Position numbers and translations under genes: made by a program | The notes under the pieces: generated by a model | Told to the model about the DNA's origin: nothing | The model's input: only the letters and a program-made list of their open reading frames with translations | The model's database searches: none | NCBI GenBank assembly: GCA_036250195.1 | Contig: JAVHZZ010000003.1 | Coordinates: 336,595,875-336,659,874 of the forward strand | Direction of reading: 5' to 3' | DNA from: Mixophyes australis | Lineage: Eukaryota > Chordata > Amphibia > Anura > Limnodynastidae | Length of the DNA stretch: 64,000 nt | Shown here: positions 1-10,439 of the stretch, piece after piece | How positions within the stretch are numbered: position 1 is the stretch's first letter | How the letters are laid out: the number at the start of each line of letters is the position of its first letter

Positions 1-539
1 ATCATTGCCAGGTCTTGCCAAAAATACAGACATACATGACTGAGGCATGAGTATCATACCACAGTAATGTCACTAGTACCTAGTGGTTTGATACCCTCTA
101 ATTCATATTATTTTTTTTAACATTATGGGTCTGATGTAGAGTTGGCTGCAAAATGGACGTAACTTACACTAAAAAAGTTGCGCGCAAAACTACTGTATCT
201 ACTCCTATATGCTGGATTGCATAGGTGTTAAGATCTGTGTGAATCTGTATATAAGCATACATTTGTGTGTATGCGTGAAGCAAAATTATGCACTGTTAAG
301 CGTCTCATTATGCTGTTCATATGCCAGTCATCATCCTCATTATTATCTTGATGATGTAGACTGGTTTTAAATGTAATTTTTTGTAGTAAAAAAATAATTA
401 TATTTTTTATAAACAATGCCCCCCCCCCCCCAGACTGTATTGATTAGTGTCTGTTTTCCAAATGGATTGCCAGGCTTGAAAAACAAACACCATCCCACCC
501 TCATATGGATTATGGGGAGTTTTCATTTTGAATAGAGGA
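1..539. other. Unassigned AT-rich sequence
   Basis: No gene, exon or transposon end is recognised here. The only notable simple sequence is a run of C beginning at 419. The short open frames lack codon bias or family motifs and look like chance. Confidence 0.5.
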
Positions 540-1500
540 CTTTTGGCATGGTGTCCCTGAAGAAGCCACTAGTGGCGAAACGCGTAGGGTATCATCATTC
601 TGCCTATAATATTTAATCTTTAGCTCTTCAAGCTGACACGGCAGAACGGAGAATACTATCTCCCCTTCTTTAGTCGCATGCGCGAATCGGAAGTTTACCC
701 AGCTGCGGCTGCGGCCTGACGTCACTTCCGCCGACACCATCGCCTTACTGGGAGTATCCAACCACCGCGTAGACACTCCATGTAGGAGAGGACGCATCAT
801 TGACATCACCCGGGATCGGGTAAGTCCCCTGAAATCCGGCACCAATTAGGTGTGGAGCACTACCCAGATTGGATTACACTGACTTTCTCATCATTGCAGC
901 CTACAGGCTCATGCTACATATTATTTGAGTGACCCACTCACGGATACACCCACTGTCATTTGACATATTTACTGACAATAAGCTGGATGTCATTTCCCAG
1001 CCACTACATTTATACCATTGCTGAATGGAGTACTGCACCATATGATTGGTGACACTCCTTACCCGGCTGCTGTTTATCTACACCAGCAAGATACTGCTAT
1101 ATGCATATTTGCGGGACACGTATGGCACGTTATTTATCTGTGCAGTTTCTTTATACTGACATTGATTCCATACTATTTGGATCTACTACCTTTACCATTA
1201 ATGTTAAAGATGTATGACTTTCATCTGCTTTGCCTGTGGCAATTGGACTCTCCAATATTGGAGCTCACATATTGATACATATGTTTTGGTTCATCTATGA
1301 TATATGCCACTTTACAGGTATACATCTATTCATCGTAACTTTATGTATTGAACCTATGTTGATATTTTGTTACAGAACAATTGTTTTATATTGGCGTTGT
1401 CTATTGCCGGATTGAAATCAAAGACTAGGACCCTTATCCTTATCCTTTGTGGTGATCGAACTCTTTACCTCCAGAGTCCACACATGGGTTTGGCCTAAGT
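540..1500 (+). mobile_element. PLE terminal (pLTR-like) fragment
   Basis: This block opens with a hammerhead-like motif (551-592) followed by a GC-rich stretch and then AT-rich sequence. The same layout follows the hammerhead-like motifs at 13468 and 51430. In the 13.5 kb copy it lies directly downstream of a Penelope GIY-YIG coding remnant, so I infer that this is a Penelope-like (Neptune-type) terminal region. No coding part of the element is attached here. The right boundary is a guess. Confidence 0.45.
551..592 (+). ncRNA. Hammerhead-ribozyme-like motif 1
   Basis: In order I see CTGAAGA (557-563, matching the core CUGANGA), the self-complementary stem II GCCACTAGTGGC (565-576), GAAA (577-580), the short palindromic stem III ACGCGT (580-585), a candidate cleavage base A586, and stem I pairing between CC (555-556) and GG (587-588) with flanking wobbles. 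One extra base (A564) separates the core from stem II, which departs from the canonical spacing. Hammerhead motifs are known in PLEs. Activity is inference. Confidence 0.5.
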
Positions 1501-2860
1501 AGCACCATTATTGATTTATGACTACTGATATCAAACAGGTTCAGCAATTTATTGTTTATCTTTATTGAACCATAGTTTGAAAATAGTACCGATACTGTAC
1601 CCACTTGCACCATTAAAGTGGTTTTCCTACATCTTCACTGTTTGTTATTTTGGCGCCACGAGATTGTTTAATACCTTCTATGGTGTGTATGTGTTTATTT
1701 TAGGATTTTTTTTTAATTTTTTTTTACAGGTGTATGCTGGTGCTTGTAGTTCTACATGTGCCAGTATCTTTGGTAGCCGTGGGTATACTGGCACTGCCAC
1801 CAGCCCAGCCTGTCATAGCTTAGTGCTGGTGGGGGGGCATGCTCTTAGTTCGCCAATTTTCTTACCTTCTTAGGTATAAATATTATATCAACTGCTAAGT
1901 GGAACTATAGACAAATGTTATAAATACATACAGATATTTTAACATGAGATTCAGTATGTCATTATTGCAGGGCTAAACATTTTTTATAAAGAGAGAAAAT
2001 ACATTGACAAAGGGTTGTGTAACCGTCACTAAATAAGAAATGTAGCTAAATTTGAAAGAAGTTTCTAAAATAGTTACATGTCATAATAGCCCAAGTCCTC
2101 AAATAGTGTTAAAAATATTTAGCTATTTCTTTTTTTGTGATTTTAATTTGAGCACAAGTCCATAGCACAAGACTATAAGCTGATGGCAGCTGGTAGCCAT
2201 TTCCTACATAAAGCATACTAGAGACACACATGACACCGGTATGACAATCGTAGTCCTGATATAAGGAATATTCACAATTCATTGATTGGGTCTCTCAGCA
2301 CAGCACCAGTCTTCTAAGGATGGTTACTCCCTGGTCAGGGCCGGTGCAAGGTCCCTAGGCAAAGTTTCAGCCAACGCCTGTTTCCAAATCCCCCCCTCGG
2401 CAGTCTAAAACAATTTATAAATAAATATGTCAGTATTTGGTTCAAAGTGGAGTGTAAAATAAAAATAACAACTCTTACCTTCTCCTGGCTGACAAGGCTG
2501 CAGTCCAGATGTACTGATGCCTGATGCTTCTAACACTGTCCGAACTCCACTTCTGCCCGATGGCAAGTTATTGCAGTAACAGCTGTAATTTATTCAAAGT
2601 TGCTTGCTGATATAATAATATAAATTATAATTTAAGCTATGACTTCTATTTTTAGTCACATCATTCTTTTGTATTGCTGTGTAGCTGATAGCAATAGACA
2701 GCAAAAGAAGCTAACTATGTGGAGAAAAATAGAAATCATAGCTTATGAATATGAAAATTACGAATTTTGTATTTCCTATACATTACACGACATACAGTAT
2801 ATAAATTTGGATTTTTAAACACATATATACCAAGTGCTGAAAGTGGGCTGCAGGATGACA
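1501..2860. other. Unassigned sequence with possible hAT MITE end
   Basis: Mostly AT-rich with no recognisable gene. At 2338 the sequence CAGGGCCGGTGCAAGG resembles the end of a non-autonomous hAT element (compare CAGGGCCGG at 15938), but I found no matching right end, so this is at most a broken copy. Confidence 0.35.
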
Positions 2861-4403
2861 AGTAAGAGGAATAGGGGAGAAGATGGCGCAGGGGGGGTAG
2901 ATGAGAGGGACAGGGGAAAAGGTGGCACAAGGGGGTAAATGAGAGGATGAGAGGGACAGAGGAGAAGGTGGCATGGGGGGGTAGATCAGAGGGACAGTGG
3001 AGAAGGTGGCACAGGGGGTTGATGAAAGGGGAGAAGGTGGCATGGGGGGTAGATGAGAGGGGAGAAGGTGGCACAGGGGGGTAGATGAGAAGGGAGAAGG
3101 CGGCACAGGGGGTAGATGAGAAGGGAGAAGGTGGCACAGGGGGGTAGATGAGAGGGGAGAAGGTGGCACAGGGGGGTAGATGAGAGGGACAGGGGAGAAA
3201 GTGGAACAGGGGTGCTGATGAGAGGGACAGGAGAGAAGGTGGCACAGGGGGTAGATGAGAGGGACAGGGGAGAAAGTGGCACAGGGGTGCTGATGAGAGG
3301 GACAGGAGAGAAGGTGGCACAGGGGGTAGATGAGAGGGACAGGGGAGAAAGTGGCACAGGGGTGCTGATGAGTGGGACAGGAGAGAAAGTGGCACAGGGG
3401 TGCTGATGAGAGGGACAGGAGAGAAGGTGGCACAGGGGGTAGATGTGAGGGACAGGGGAGAAAGTGGCACAGTGGTGCTGATGAGAGGGACAGGAGAGAA
3501 GGTGGCACAGGGGGTAGATGAGTGGGACAGGGAAGAAAGTGGCTCAGGGGTGCTGTTGAGAGGGACAGGAGAGAAGGTGGCACAGGGGGTAGATGAGAGG
3601 GACAGGGGAGAAAGTGGCACAGGGGTGCTGATGAGAGGGACAGGAGAGAAGGTGACACAGGGGGTAGATGAGAGGGACAGGGGAGAAAGTGGCACAGGGG
3701 TGCTGATGAGAGGGACAGGAGAGAAAGTAGCACAGGGGTGCTGATGAGAGGGACAGGAGAGAAGGTGGCACAGGGGGTAGATGAGTGGGACAGGGGAGAA
3801 AGTGGCACACGGGTGCTGATGAGAGGGACAGGAGAGAAGGTGGCACAGGGGGTAGATGAGAGGGACAGGGGAGAAAGTGGCTCAGGGGTGCTGCTGAGAA
3901 GGACAGGAGAGAAGGTGGCACAGGGGGTAGATGAGAGGGACAGGGGAGAAAGTGGCTCAGGGGTGCTGTTAAGAGGGACAGGAAAGAAGGTGGCACAGGG
4001 GGGTAGATGAGAGGGACAGGAGAGAAAGTGGCTCAGGGGTGCTGATGAGAGGGACAGGGGAGAAGGTGGCACAGGGGGTAGATGAGAGGGACAGGAGAGA
4101 AGGTGGCACAGGGGTGCTGATGAGAGGGACAGGGGAGAAGGTGGCACAGGGGGTAGATGAGAGGGACAGGAGAGAAGGTGGCACAGGGGTGCTGATGAGA
4201 GGGACAGGAGAGAAGGTGGCACATGGGGTAGATGAGAGGGACAGGGGAGAAAGTGGCACAGGGGGTAGATGAGAGGGACAGGAGAGAAGGTGGCACAGGG
4301 GGTAGATGAGAGGGACAGGAGAGAAGGTGGCACAGGGGTGCTGATGAGAGGGACAGGAGAGAAGGTGGCATAGGGGGGTAGATGAGAAGGACAGGGGAGA
4401 ATA
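2861..4403. repeat. Purine-rich minisatellite, about 36-bp units
   Basis: More than 40 tandem units follow the pattern GAGAGGGACAGG(G/A)GAGAA then GGTGGCACAGGGG plus either a GTAGAT or TGCTGAT linker. The two linker types often alternate, giving a roughly 72-bp higher-order unit. The plus strand is almost pure G/A and the minus strand C/T. Long frames are open on both strands because the units rarely contain stops. The repetitive Ser/Pro/Leu translations are artefacts and there is no evidence of a gene. Confidence 0.93.
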
Positions 4404-5038
4404 CATAAATATAAACAACAACAAAAATACAATACCAAATAATATTCATTATACATTTTATACATTTTCATAGCTTTTACTTCACCTGCAAATAACTTTA
4501 TACACAATGTTACTGACAGACAGTGTGATCATTGTTTTGTGTTGGTCAGCAGCATAGTTGCCAATTACGCTTATAACAAGCGGAATTGGGCTTGTTTTAT
4601 TTTTAAGTTGCGGTTCTTTTCTGCTTGCCGCGGGTTGCGGGTTTTTGGTCTTTACAAGCTCGACACTTTTTTTTTTTTTTTTCCATCTTTTTTTTGTTTA
4701 TAAAAAGCTTTATTGCTTTGTTCAGTGTTGGACGCTGCTGGCCTATTCTTAAGTGGACGTCACTCAACTGTTAGCGCGCGTGTCTGTTAGCAGGAGCTCT
4801 CAGCTGAAGGAAGCAGTAGAACTGGGAAGAGGTGAGAGAAGCCTGGGGATTTAAGAATATGTGAAATTCAGATCTCCATGTGTGGTTTAGTGGGGAACCT
4901 GTGCAGGAATGCATGGGGTGGGTATAGCTGAGGGCCCCAGTAACCAGGGGGATGTAAAATGGAGAAAGGAGTCACTTGTGTCAGTACATCTGTCTATAGT
5001 ATGTATCTTGTACCGAATATTCTCTCTGTACACTGTAT
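4404..5038. other. Unassigned sequence between minisatellite and hAT
   Basis: No coding feature or transposon end is recognised. It contains a T-rich run near 4668-4690 and ends at the target-site duplication of the adjacent hAT element. Confidence 0.5.
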
Positions 5039-5046
5039 ATTATATT

Positions 5047-5140
5047 TAGAGATGGGCGGGTCCGGTTCTCCGAGAACCGAACCCACCCGAACTTTGGGTA
5101 TCCGAGTACCGAGCTGAGCAGCTCGGTACTCTCCCGCCCA
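5047..5140. promoter_or_regulatory. hAT 5' subterminal fold-back region
   Basis: Just inside the left end, GGGCGGG (5054-5060) can pair with CCCGCCC near 5133-5139. Within it lie a CGGTTCTC/GAGAACCG hairpin and a perfect 12-bp hairpin, GAGTACCGAGCT (5104-5115) with AGCTCGGTACTC (5120-5131), loop GAGC. Such structures near hAT ends may assist transposase binding. That role is inferred. Confidence 0.55.
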
Positions 5141-5394
5141 TTCCGAATCCAAATCGAGGCCGAACGTCATTGTGACGTCGTCGGATCTCGGGGCTCGGTT
5201 CTCGCGATACTTCAACTTTATAAATACACGCCTCCACAGCAATCCATCGCCATTTGACAGAGGGAGAGAGCAGGGTGTAGTCATAGGCTAATTAGAGCAG
5301 GGACAGAGAATACAATATTGTTCTTGCAATTGCTCTAACCAAAATCGCTAGTGCAGAGAGGAGGATAGAGGTTTATTATTTTTTCTTCATATTT

Positions 5395-5994
5395 GGCACT
5401 CCCCAGCGCTTTTGGGGTGTCCCCCATAATTGTGCATAAATATTTCTGGCTGTCAAAAGTCATATCTGTCAGCAGTATCTACTAAATAATTTTTAGCACT
5501 CCTCAGTGCTTTTGGGGTGTCCTCCCTAATTGTGCATTAATATTTCTGGCTGTCAAAAGTCATATCTGTCAGCAGTATCTACTAAATAATTTGTAGCACT
5601 CCTCAGTGCTTTTGGGGTGTCCTCCCTAATTGTGCATTAATATTTCTGGCTGTCAAAAGTCATTTCTGTCAGCAGTATCTACTAAATAATTTGTAGCACT
5701 CCTCAGTGCTTTTGGGGTGTCCTCCCTAATTGTGCATTAATATTTCTGGCTGTCAAAAGTCATAACTGTCAGCAGAATCTACTAAATAATTTCTAGCACT
5801 CCTCAGTGCTTTTGGGGTGTCCTCCCTAATTGTGCATTAATATTTCTGGCTGTCAAAAGTCATATCTGTCAGCAGTATCTACTAAATAATTTGCAGCACT
5901 CCTCAGTGCTTTTGGGGTGTCCTCCCTAATTGTGCATTAATATTTCTGGCTGTCAAAAGTCATAACTGTCAGCAGAATCTACTAAATAATTTTT
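5395..5994. repeat. Six 100-bp iterons upstream of hAT gene
   Basis: The phrase AGCACTCC recurs with exact 100-bp spacing: the first unit starts at about 5395 and the next copies start at 5495, 5595, 5695, 5795 and 5895. A seventh start at 5995 runs into the gene leader. Units four and six share the variant CATAACTGTCAGCAGAATCT, so parts of the array look recently duplicated. The array ends 27 bp before the transposase ATG and so lies where a promoter or leader would be. Confidence 0.92.
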
Positions 5995-6021
5995 AGCACT
6001 CCCCAGTGGTTTGCGCTCAGA

Positions 6022-9015
6022 ATGGATTCAAAGCAGTCCACATATGATCTGAATGAGCAACCAGGTTCTGTCAACAGTCCTGATGTTAGTGTTCCCAGTA
6101 CGTCATCTGGCCAAGGCGATGTCAAACAACAGAGTGTTTTCAAATTAGTGCAAAAAACAAAAACCAAAAAAAAATTTACTGTATTGAAGCGAAAAAGAAG
6201 TGTAACTGAGCAAAAGTTAAGTGACGATAAAAAAAAAATTGCAAGCATGCCATTCTACACACGCAGTGGCAAAGAGAGAATGAGGCCTTCACCTTTGGCT
6301 ATTAGTGGCAGATCCCAAAAAGTTACCCAGCCTACAATTGGTGCACAACTACTGTTACGCGTCAAAGCCGAGCTGCAAGATAACAGTGAGGCATTACAGG
6401 AGAATATTTGCTCTGATTCACAAATGACAACAATCCCTGTGGAGAGTCCATCCAACAGTGGGATGTCTAATCGTGAGCATTCTGCTGATGTGTGCCTTAA
6501 TAGCCCGAGTGTAGCCGGTGATACCCAAATTGAGGATGCCACTTTGGAATTAGAAGAGGATGAGGGGGAGATTTGTGTAGGCGATGAGGGCGCTAATGAG
6601 GATGTTGATGAGGATGAGGTTGTTTGTGTAAGTCCTGCACCAGTGGCAGCAGTTCTGGCACGTGACAAGAAAAAGGCCATTGTCATGCCTGGGCATAAAA
6701 CAAAAAAATCCACTTCTTATGTGTGGAATTATTTCTACCCAAATCCAGACAACAATTGTATAGCCATTTGTAGTGTATGTGAAGCCACAGTCAGTCGAGG
6801 GAGGGACCTTAACCATCTTGGAACCTCGTCTATGTTACGCCATTTAACGAGAGTTCATGGCAAAGTGTTGGGAAAAGCTGAAAGTTCTTCCCAAAAGAAT
6901 ACAAGCACTCCCTCATCAGCTAAGACCCTCCGCTCACCGACATACCGACGGCTACAAAATACACCCACCACACCATCCTCATCAATATCCTCAGTAGCGC
7001 TCGGAGTTAGCCCGGCATCCCACTTAAGGCTGGATGACTCCGGCACTATTATTGATTCCTCTGAAGAAAGCGTTAGTCCTGCTGCTGCTGTTTCTGCTGC
7101 TGGGGGTGAATCGTCATCCCAGAGGCAGGTTAATAAAATGAGCAGTCCTACATTTCAGCAATTAACTGTGAAAAAATCATTTGCGAGGGGAAGCAAATAT
7201 GATAGCAGTCACCCAGTCGCCAAGCGAATCACAGACGCCATGGCTGCAATGTTAGTGTTAGATCTGCGTCCAATCTCCACAATAAACGCAGCTGGTTTTT
7301 CACAGTTAATTGAGGTTTTGTGTCCGCGTTACAGAATTCCATCGCGACACCATTTCTCCCGTAAAGCTATTCCACAACTATACCAAAAAGTGTGTAAAAA
7401 TGTAGAGATTGCGCTGAAAAATGCCATTCTGCCCACTGTTCACTTAACCACAGATATGTGGACAAGTGGAAGTGGCCAAACCAAAGACTATATGACTGTG
7501 ACAGCCCACTGGGTTGGTCATTCACCTTCACCAGCAGGAACAGCAGCAGCATGTACACCACTACGTAACATTTGTCACAGGCAGGCCACTCTTTGTATCA
7601 CCGGCTTCACTAACAGGCATACGGCTGACAATTTGTTACGCAAACTGAGAGATGTGATTGATGCATTGCTTATACCACTCGGACTCTCCCCAGGGTATGT
7701 CATTTCAGATAACGCCAACAATATAGTGCGAGCATTACAGCTGGGTGATTTCCAACATATTCCCTGTTTTGCTCACACCATCAACTTGGTGGTGCAGAGC
7801 TTCCTACGAAATAACCGTGAGGTGCAGGAGATGCTTTCGGTGGCCCGTAAAATTTCAGGCCATTTCAGGCATTCAGCCACAGCATGTAGGAGATTACAGC
7901 AGCTCCAAGAGCAGTTTAACTTGCCCTGCCACCAACTTAAGCAAGAGGTGGTAACTCGGTGGAATTCCACCCTGTACATGCTTCAGAGGATGGAGGAACA
8001 GCGCAAAGCCATCCAAGCATATTGCACAAGTCATGACATTGGGAAAGGAGGGGGGATGTATTTCACTCTTGCACAGTGGGGAATCCTTTCAGTGCTGTGC
8101 AAGGTGCTGAAACCATTTGAAGTTGTGACATGTGAGGTCAGTGCAGACTCTGCTAGTTTGAGCCAAGTCATTCCTTTAATTAGACTATTGGAAAAGCAGC
8201 TTGAGAAAATGAAGGAGGAGCTGAAAGCAAGCAATTCAGCAAAGTATGTTGGCCTTGTCGATCAAGTACTTAATTCGCTTCACAATGATCCTCGAGTTAT
8301 TAAGATCTTGAACTCGGATCAGTACGTTTTGGCCACTGTGCTTGATCCAAGGTTTAAAACCTACATTGAGTCTTTACTTGTAAATGAGCGAGATGTGAAC
8401 TTTTGCAAGGAGCTATTGCTCAGCAAGTTGGCCGCTGAACTGGGCCTCGGCTTGACGACGTGTCCTCCTTCACTTTCTCAAGCTGTTGCTCGTAAAAAAT
8501 TTAATTTCCAAAAAAGAAGCAGGGAAGACACAGGGGGCAGACGAGAACAATTTAACATCTGGGCTGGTTTGAAGGATTTTTCAAAAAAATGTGTCACTTT
8601 GCCCATAACTCCATCCAATATGAGTATAAACATGCAAAGGATGGTGGAGGATTACTTTCAAGAGGTAGTTGATATGGAAATGTCAGACAGTCCCTTTCCT
8701 TACTGGGAAGAAAAGCAGGCCATTTGGAAACCCATGTACAAACTTGCTTTGCAATACCTAAGCTGCCCACCCTCCAGTGTGTACTCTGAACGAGTGTTCA
8801 GCACAGCAGGGAACTTAGTCAGTGATCGCTGTAGAAGGTTACTTCCCAAAAATGTGGAGAAAATGATGTTTATAAAAATGAACTACATCTTCCACGAGGA
8901 AGGCCTTCACCATCCAAGACATCCAAGCACTGACTGTTCTCTAATGGCGGATTCAAGCGGCGATGAATTGATAGTCTGTGATGATGACGTACACACTGAT
9001 GAGGGTGAGGATTAA
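6022..9015 (+). CDS. hAT transposase with BED zinc finger (997 aa)
   Basis: Predicted to cut and paste the surrounding hAT element in the nucleus. Residues 1-220 are acidic/serine-rich with basic nuclear-localisation-like clusters near residues 45-75. A BED finger follows (W235, C250, C253, H274, H279). The RNase H-like catalytic core has D478 in HLTTDMWTSG and D563 in VISDNANN. The C-terminal hAT dimerisation domain (about 890-955) contains SSVYSERVFSTAGN, with E923 as the likely third catalytic acid. The frame has no stop or frameshift and no intron is needed. The ATG at 6022 is chosen because it is the first in frame after the iteron array. It could alternatively be a domesticated ZBED-like gene, but the intact TIRs and TSD argue that it is still a transposon. 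Confidence 0.93.
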   Translation: MDSKQSTYDLNEQPGSVNSPDVSVPSTSSGQGDVKQQSVFKLVQKTKTKKKFTVLKRKRSVTEQKLSDDKKKIASMPFYTRSGKERMRPSPLAISGRSQKVTQPTIGAQLLLRVKAELQDNSEALQENICSDSQMTTIPVESPSNSGMSNREHSADVCLNSPSVAGDTQIEDATLELEEDEGEICVGDEGANEDVDEDEVVCVSPAPVAAVLARDKKKAIVMPGHKTKKSTSYVWNYFYPNPDNNCIAICSVCEATVSRGRDLNHLGTSSMLRHLTRVHGKVLGKAESSSQKNTSTPSSAKTLRSPTYRRLQNTPTTPSSSISSVALGVSPASHLRLDDSGTIIDSSEESVSPAAAVSAAGGESSSQRQVNKMSSPTFQQLTVKKSFARGSKYDSSHPVAKRITDAMAAMLVLDLRPISTINAAGFSQLIEVLCPRYRIPSRHHFSRKAIPQLYQKVCKNVEIALKNAILPTVHLTTDMWTSGSGQTKDYMTVTAHWVGHSPSPAGTAAACTPLRNICHRQATLCITGFTNRHTADNLLRKLRDVIDALLIPLGLSPGYVISDNANNIVRALQLGDFQHIPCFAHTINLVVQSFLRNNREVQEMLSVARKISGHFRHSATACRRLQQLQEQFNLPCHQLKQEVVTRWNSTLYMLQRMEEQRKAIQAYCTSHDIGKGGGMYFTLAQWGILSVLCKVLKPFEVVTCEVSADSASLSQVIPLIRLLEKQLEKMKEELKASNSAKYVGLVDQVLNSLHNDPRVIKILNSDQYVLATVLDPRFKTYIESLLVNERDVNFCKELLLSKLAAELGLGLTTCPPSLSQAVARKKFNFQKRSREDTGGRREQFNIWAGLKDFSKKCVTLPITPSNMSINMQRMVEDYFQEVVDMEMSDSPFPYWEEKQAIWKPMYKLALQYLSCPPSSVYSERVFSTAGNLVSDRCRRLLPKNVEKMMFIKMNYIFHEEGLHHPRHPSTDCSLMADSSGDELIVCDDDVHTDEGED

Positions 9016-9230
9016 GCTGAAGATGATGCCGATAACATCTTTTTAAAACTTTCTATGTAAGTGTAGGGTGCAATCTACCCCCAAAGAGGAAAGGGACTTG
9101 TGGCATTTCCATATCACATACCATCTTGAAAGGCTGCTGTTAGGGCAATTTATCCTTAAGGGTAGGGTGTCATAGACAGAGTGACCCTAAACTGGCTTTG
9201 TCCATTTTTCATAATATTGTACAGTATATA

Positions 9231-9610
9231 ATGGCTGCATTTTTGGGTATTTTATACAAGTGGAGGGGGGCCTAGAGAGACAGAAACCAAACTGGCTTTT
9301 TCCATGTCAATTAATATTGTACAGTCTATAATGGCTGAATTTTTTGGTATTTTATACAAGTGGAGGGGGGCCTAGAGAGACAGAAACCAAACTGTCTTTC
9401 TCCATGTCAATTAATATTGTACAGTCTATAATGGCTGAATTTTTTGGTATTTTATACAAGTGGAGGGGGGCCTAGAGAGACAGAAACCAAACTGTCTTTC
9501 TCCATGTCAATTAATATTGTACAGTCTATAATGGCTGAATTTTTGGGTATTTTATACAAGTGGAGGGGGGCCTTGAGAGACAGAAACCAAACTGGCTTTT
9601 TCCATTTCTT
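9231..9610. repeat. hAT 3' 100-bp iterons
   Basis: ATGGCTG(A/C)AT recurs at 9231, 9331, 9431 and 9531, an exact 100-bp period. Each unit contains TTTTATACAAGTGGAGGGGG and a GAGAGACAGAAACCAAACTG phrase. The unit is unrelated in sequence to the 5' iterons but has the same length. Confidence 0.9.
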
Positions 9611-10006
9611 TACATATTTAACTATAAGTGTAGGGTGTAATATACATTCAAAGACGATGGCTGCATTGCCAATATGCATAGATAGAGAGGAAGACAATCT
9701 GTTTTGTGTGTAGAATAGGCCTACCAACGAAGAATTAAACTGTTTTTTTGGATGATTTATTACCTCAACAATTAGATTACTTGTCTCTAAAACAGTTGGA
9801 GCACTAAATTGGGTTAATTTAGGCCCAAAAACATGGATTTTCCCAAAAAATAGCAAAACAAAACCAAACAAAACCAAAACCAAAACCAAAACATGCAATG
9901 GCGGTTTTGCAAAACCAAAACCAAAACCAAAACACAACGGTAATCCAGATCCAAAACCGAATCCAAAACCAAAACACGGGGGTCAGTGACCATCTCTAAT
10001 TATATT

Positions 10007-10439
10007 ATATTATGTGCTCTGTCTGTTTGTAGAATATTAGTATCACTGAGCCTGGCAGATATAGGGCACAGTTGGGACCATTCCAGGATTTAAGATGTGA
10101 CACTGTTTAAGGGTTAACATATTAACATATTAATTGCCTAAGGTGAAACTGCATGTCTCTGACTGCATGAAAAATGAGTATTATTCTAATTACATTCACT
10201 TTTAATCTTGTATTTGTCCCTGACTGGTCACCATTCATAGTAGATGAATAAAGTATTGGAATTATTAACTCTCATTCAATACATTTTAATAGCAGTGAGA
10301 GCACAATTGGTCAATGTTTTACTGTACCAGATACTGTATGAAACGTGGTATAGTATTTTATTTGTATTTTATCCAATGTTCTATTGAGGAAAAATTGAAG
10401 ACAGATTGTAGAAATCTTTATATGTATTTATTTAATAAT
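10007..10439. other. Unassigned sequence after hAT
   Basis: AT-rich, with no gene or element boundary recognised. Confidence 0.5.

Larger units (their letters stand above)
5047..9998 (+). mobile_element. Complete hAT DNA transposon
   Basis: The 4952-bp element is bounded by a perfect 8-bp target-site duplication ATTATATT (5039-5046 and 9999-10006). Terminal inverted repeats begin TAGAGATGG on both ends (the right end reads CCATCTCTA). It carries one long transposase gene (6022-9015), a 5' array of six exact 100-bp iterons, a 3' array of about four 100-bp iterons, and an AAAACC-rich 3' tail. An 8-bp duplication and short inverted repeats are hallmarks of hAT elements. Fragments related to its 3' end occur at 10.4-11.4 kb and near 57.96 kb, so this is a family with several copies nearby. 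Confidence 0.93.

Noticed and set aside
2736..4507. Long Ser/Pro/Leu-rich open frames (up to 574 codons) on the minus strand and several on the plus strand
   Set aside because: They are translations of the 36-bp minisatellite in different frames; both strands are open and no conserved domain or splice context is present.
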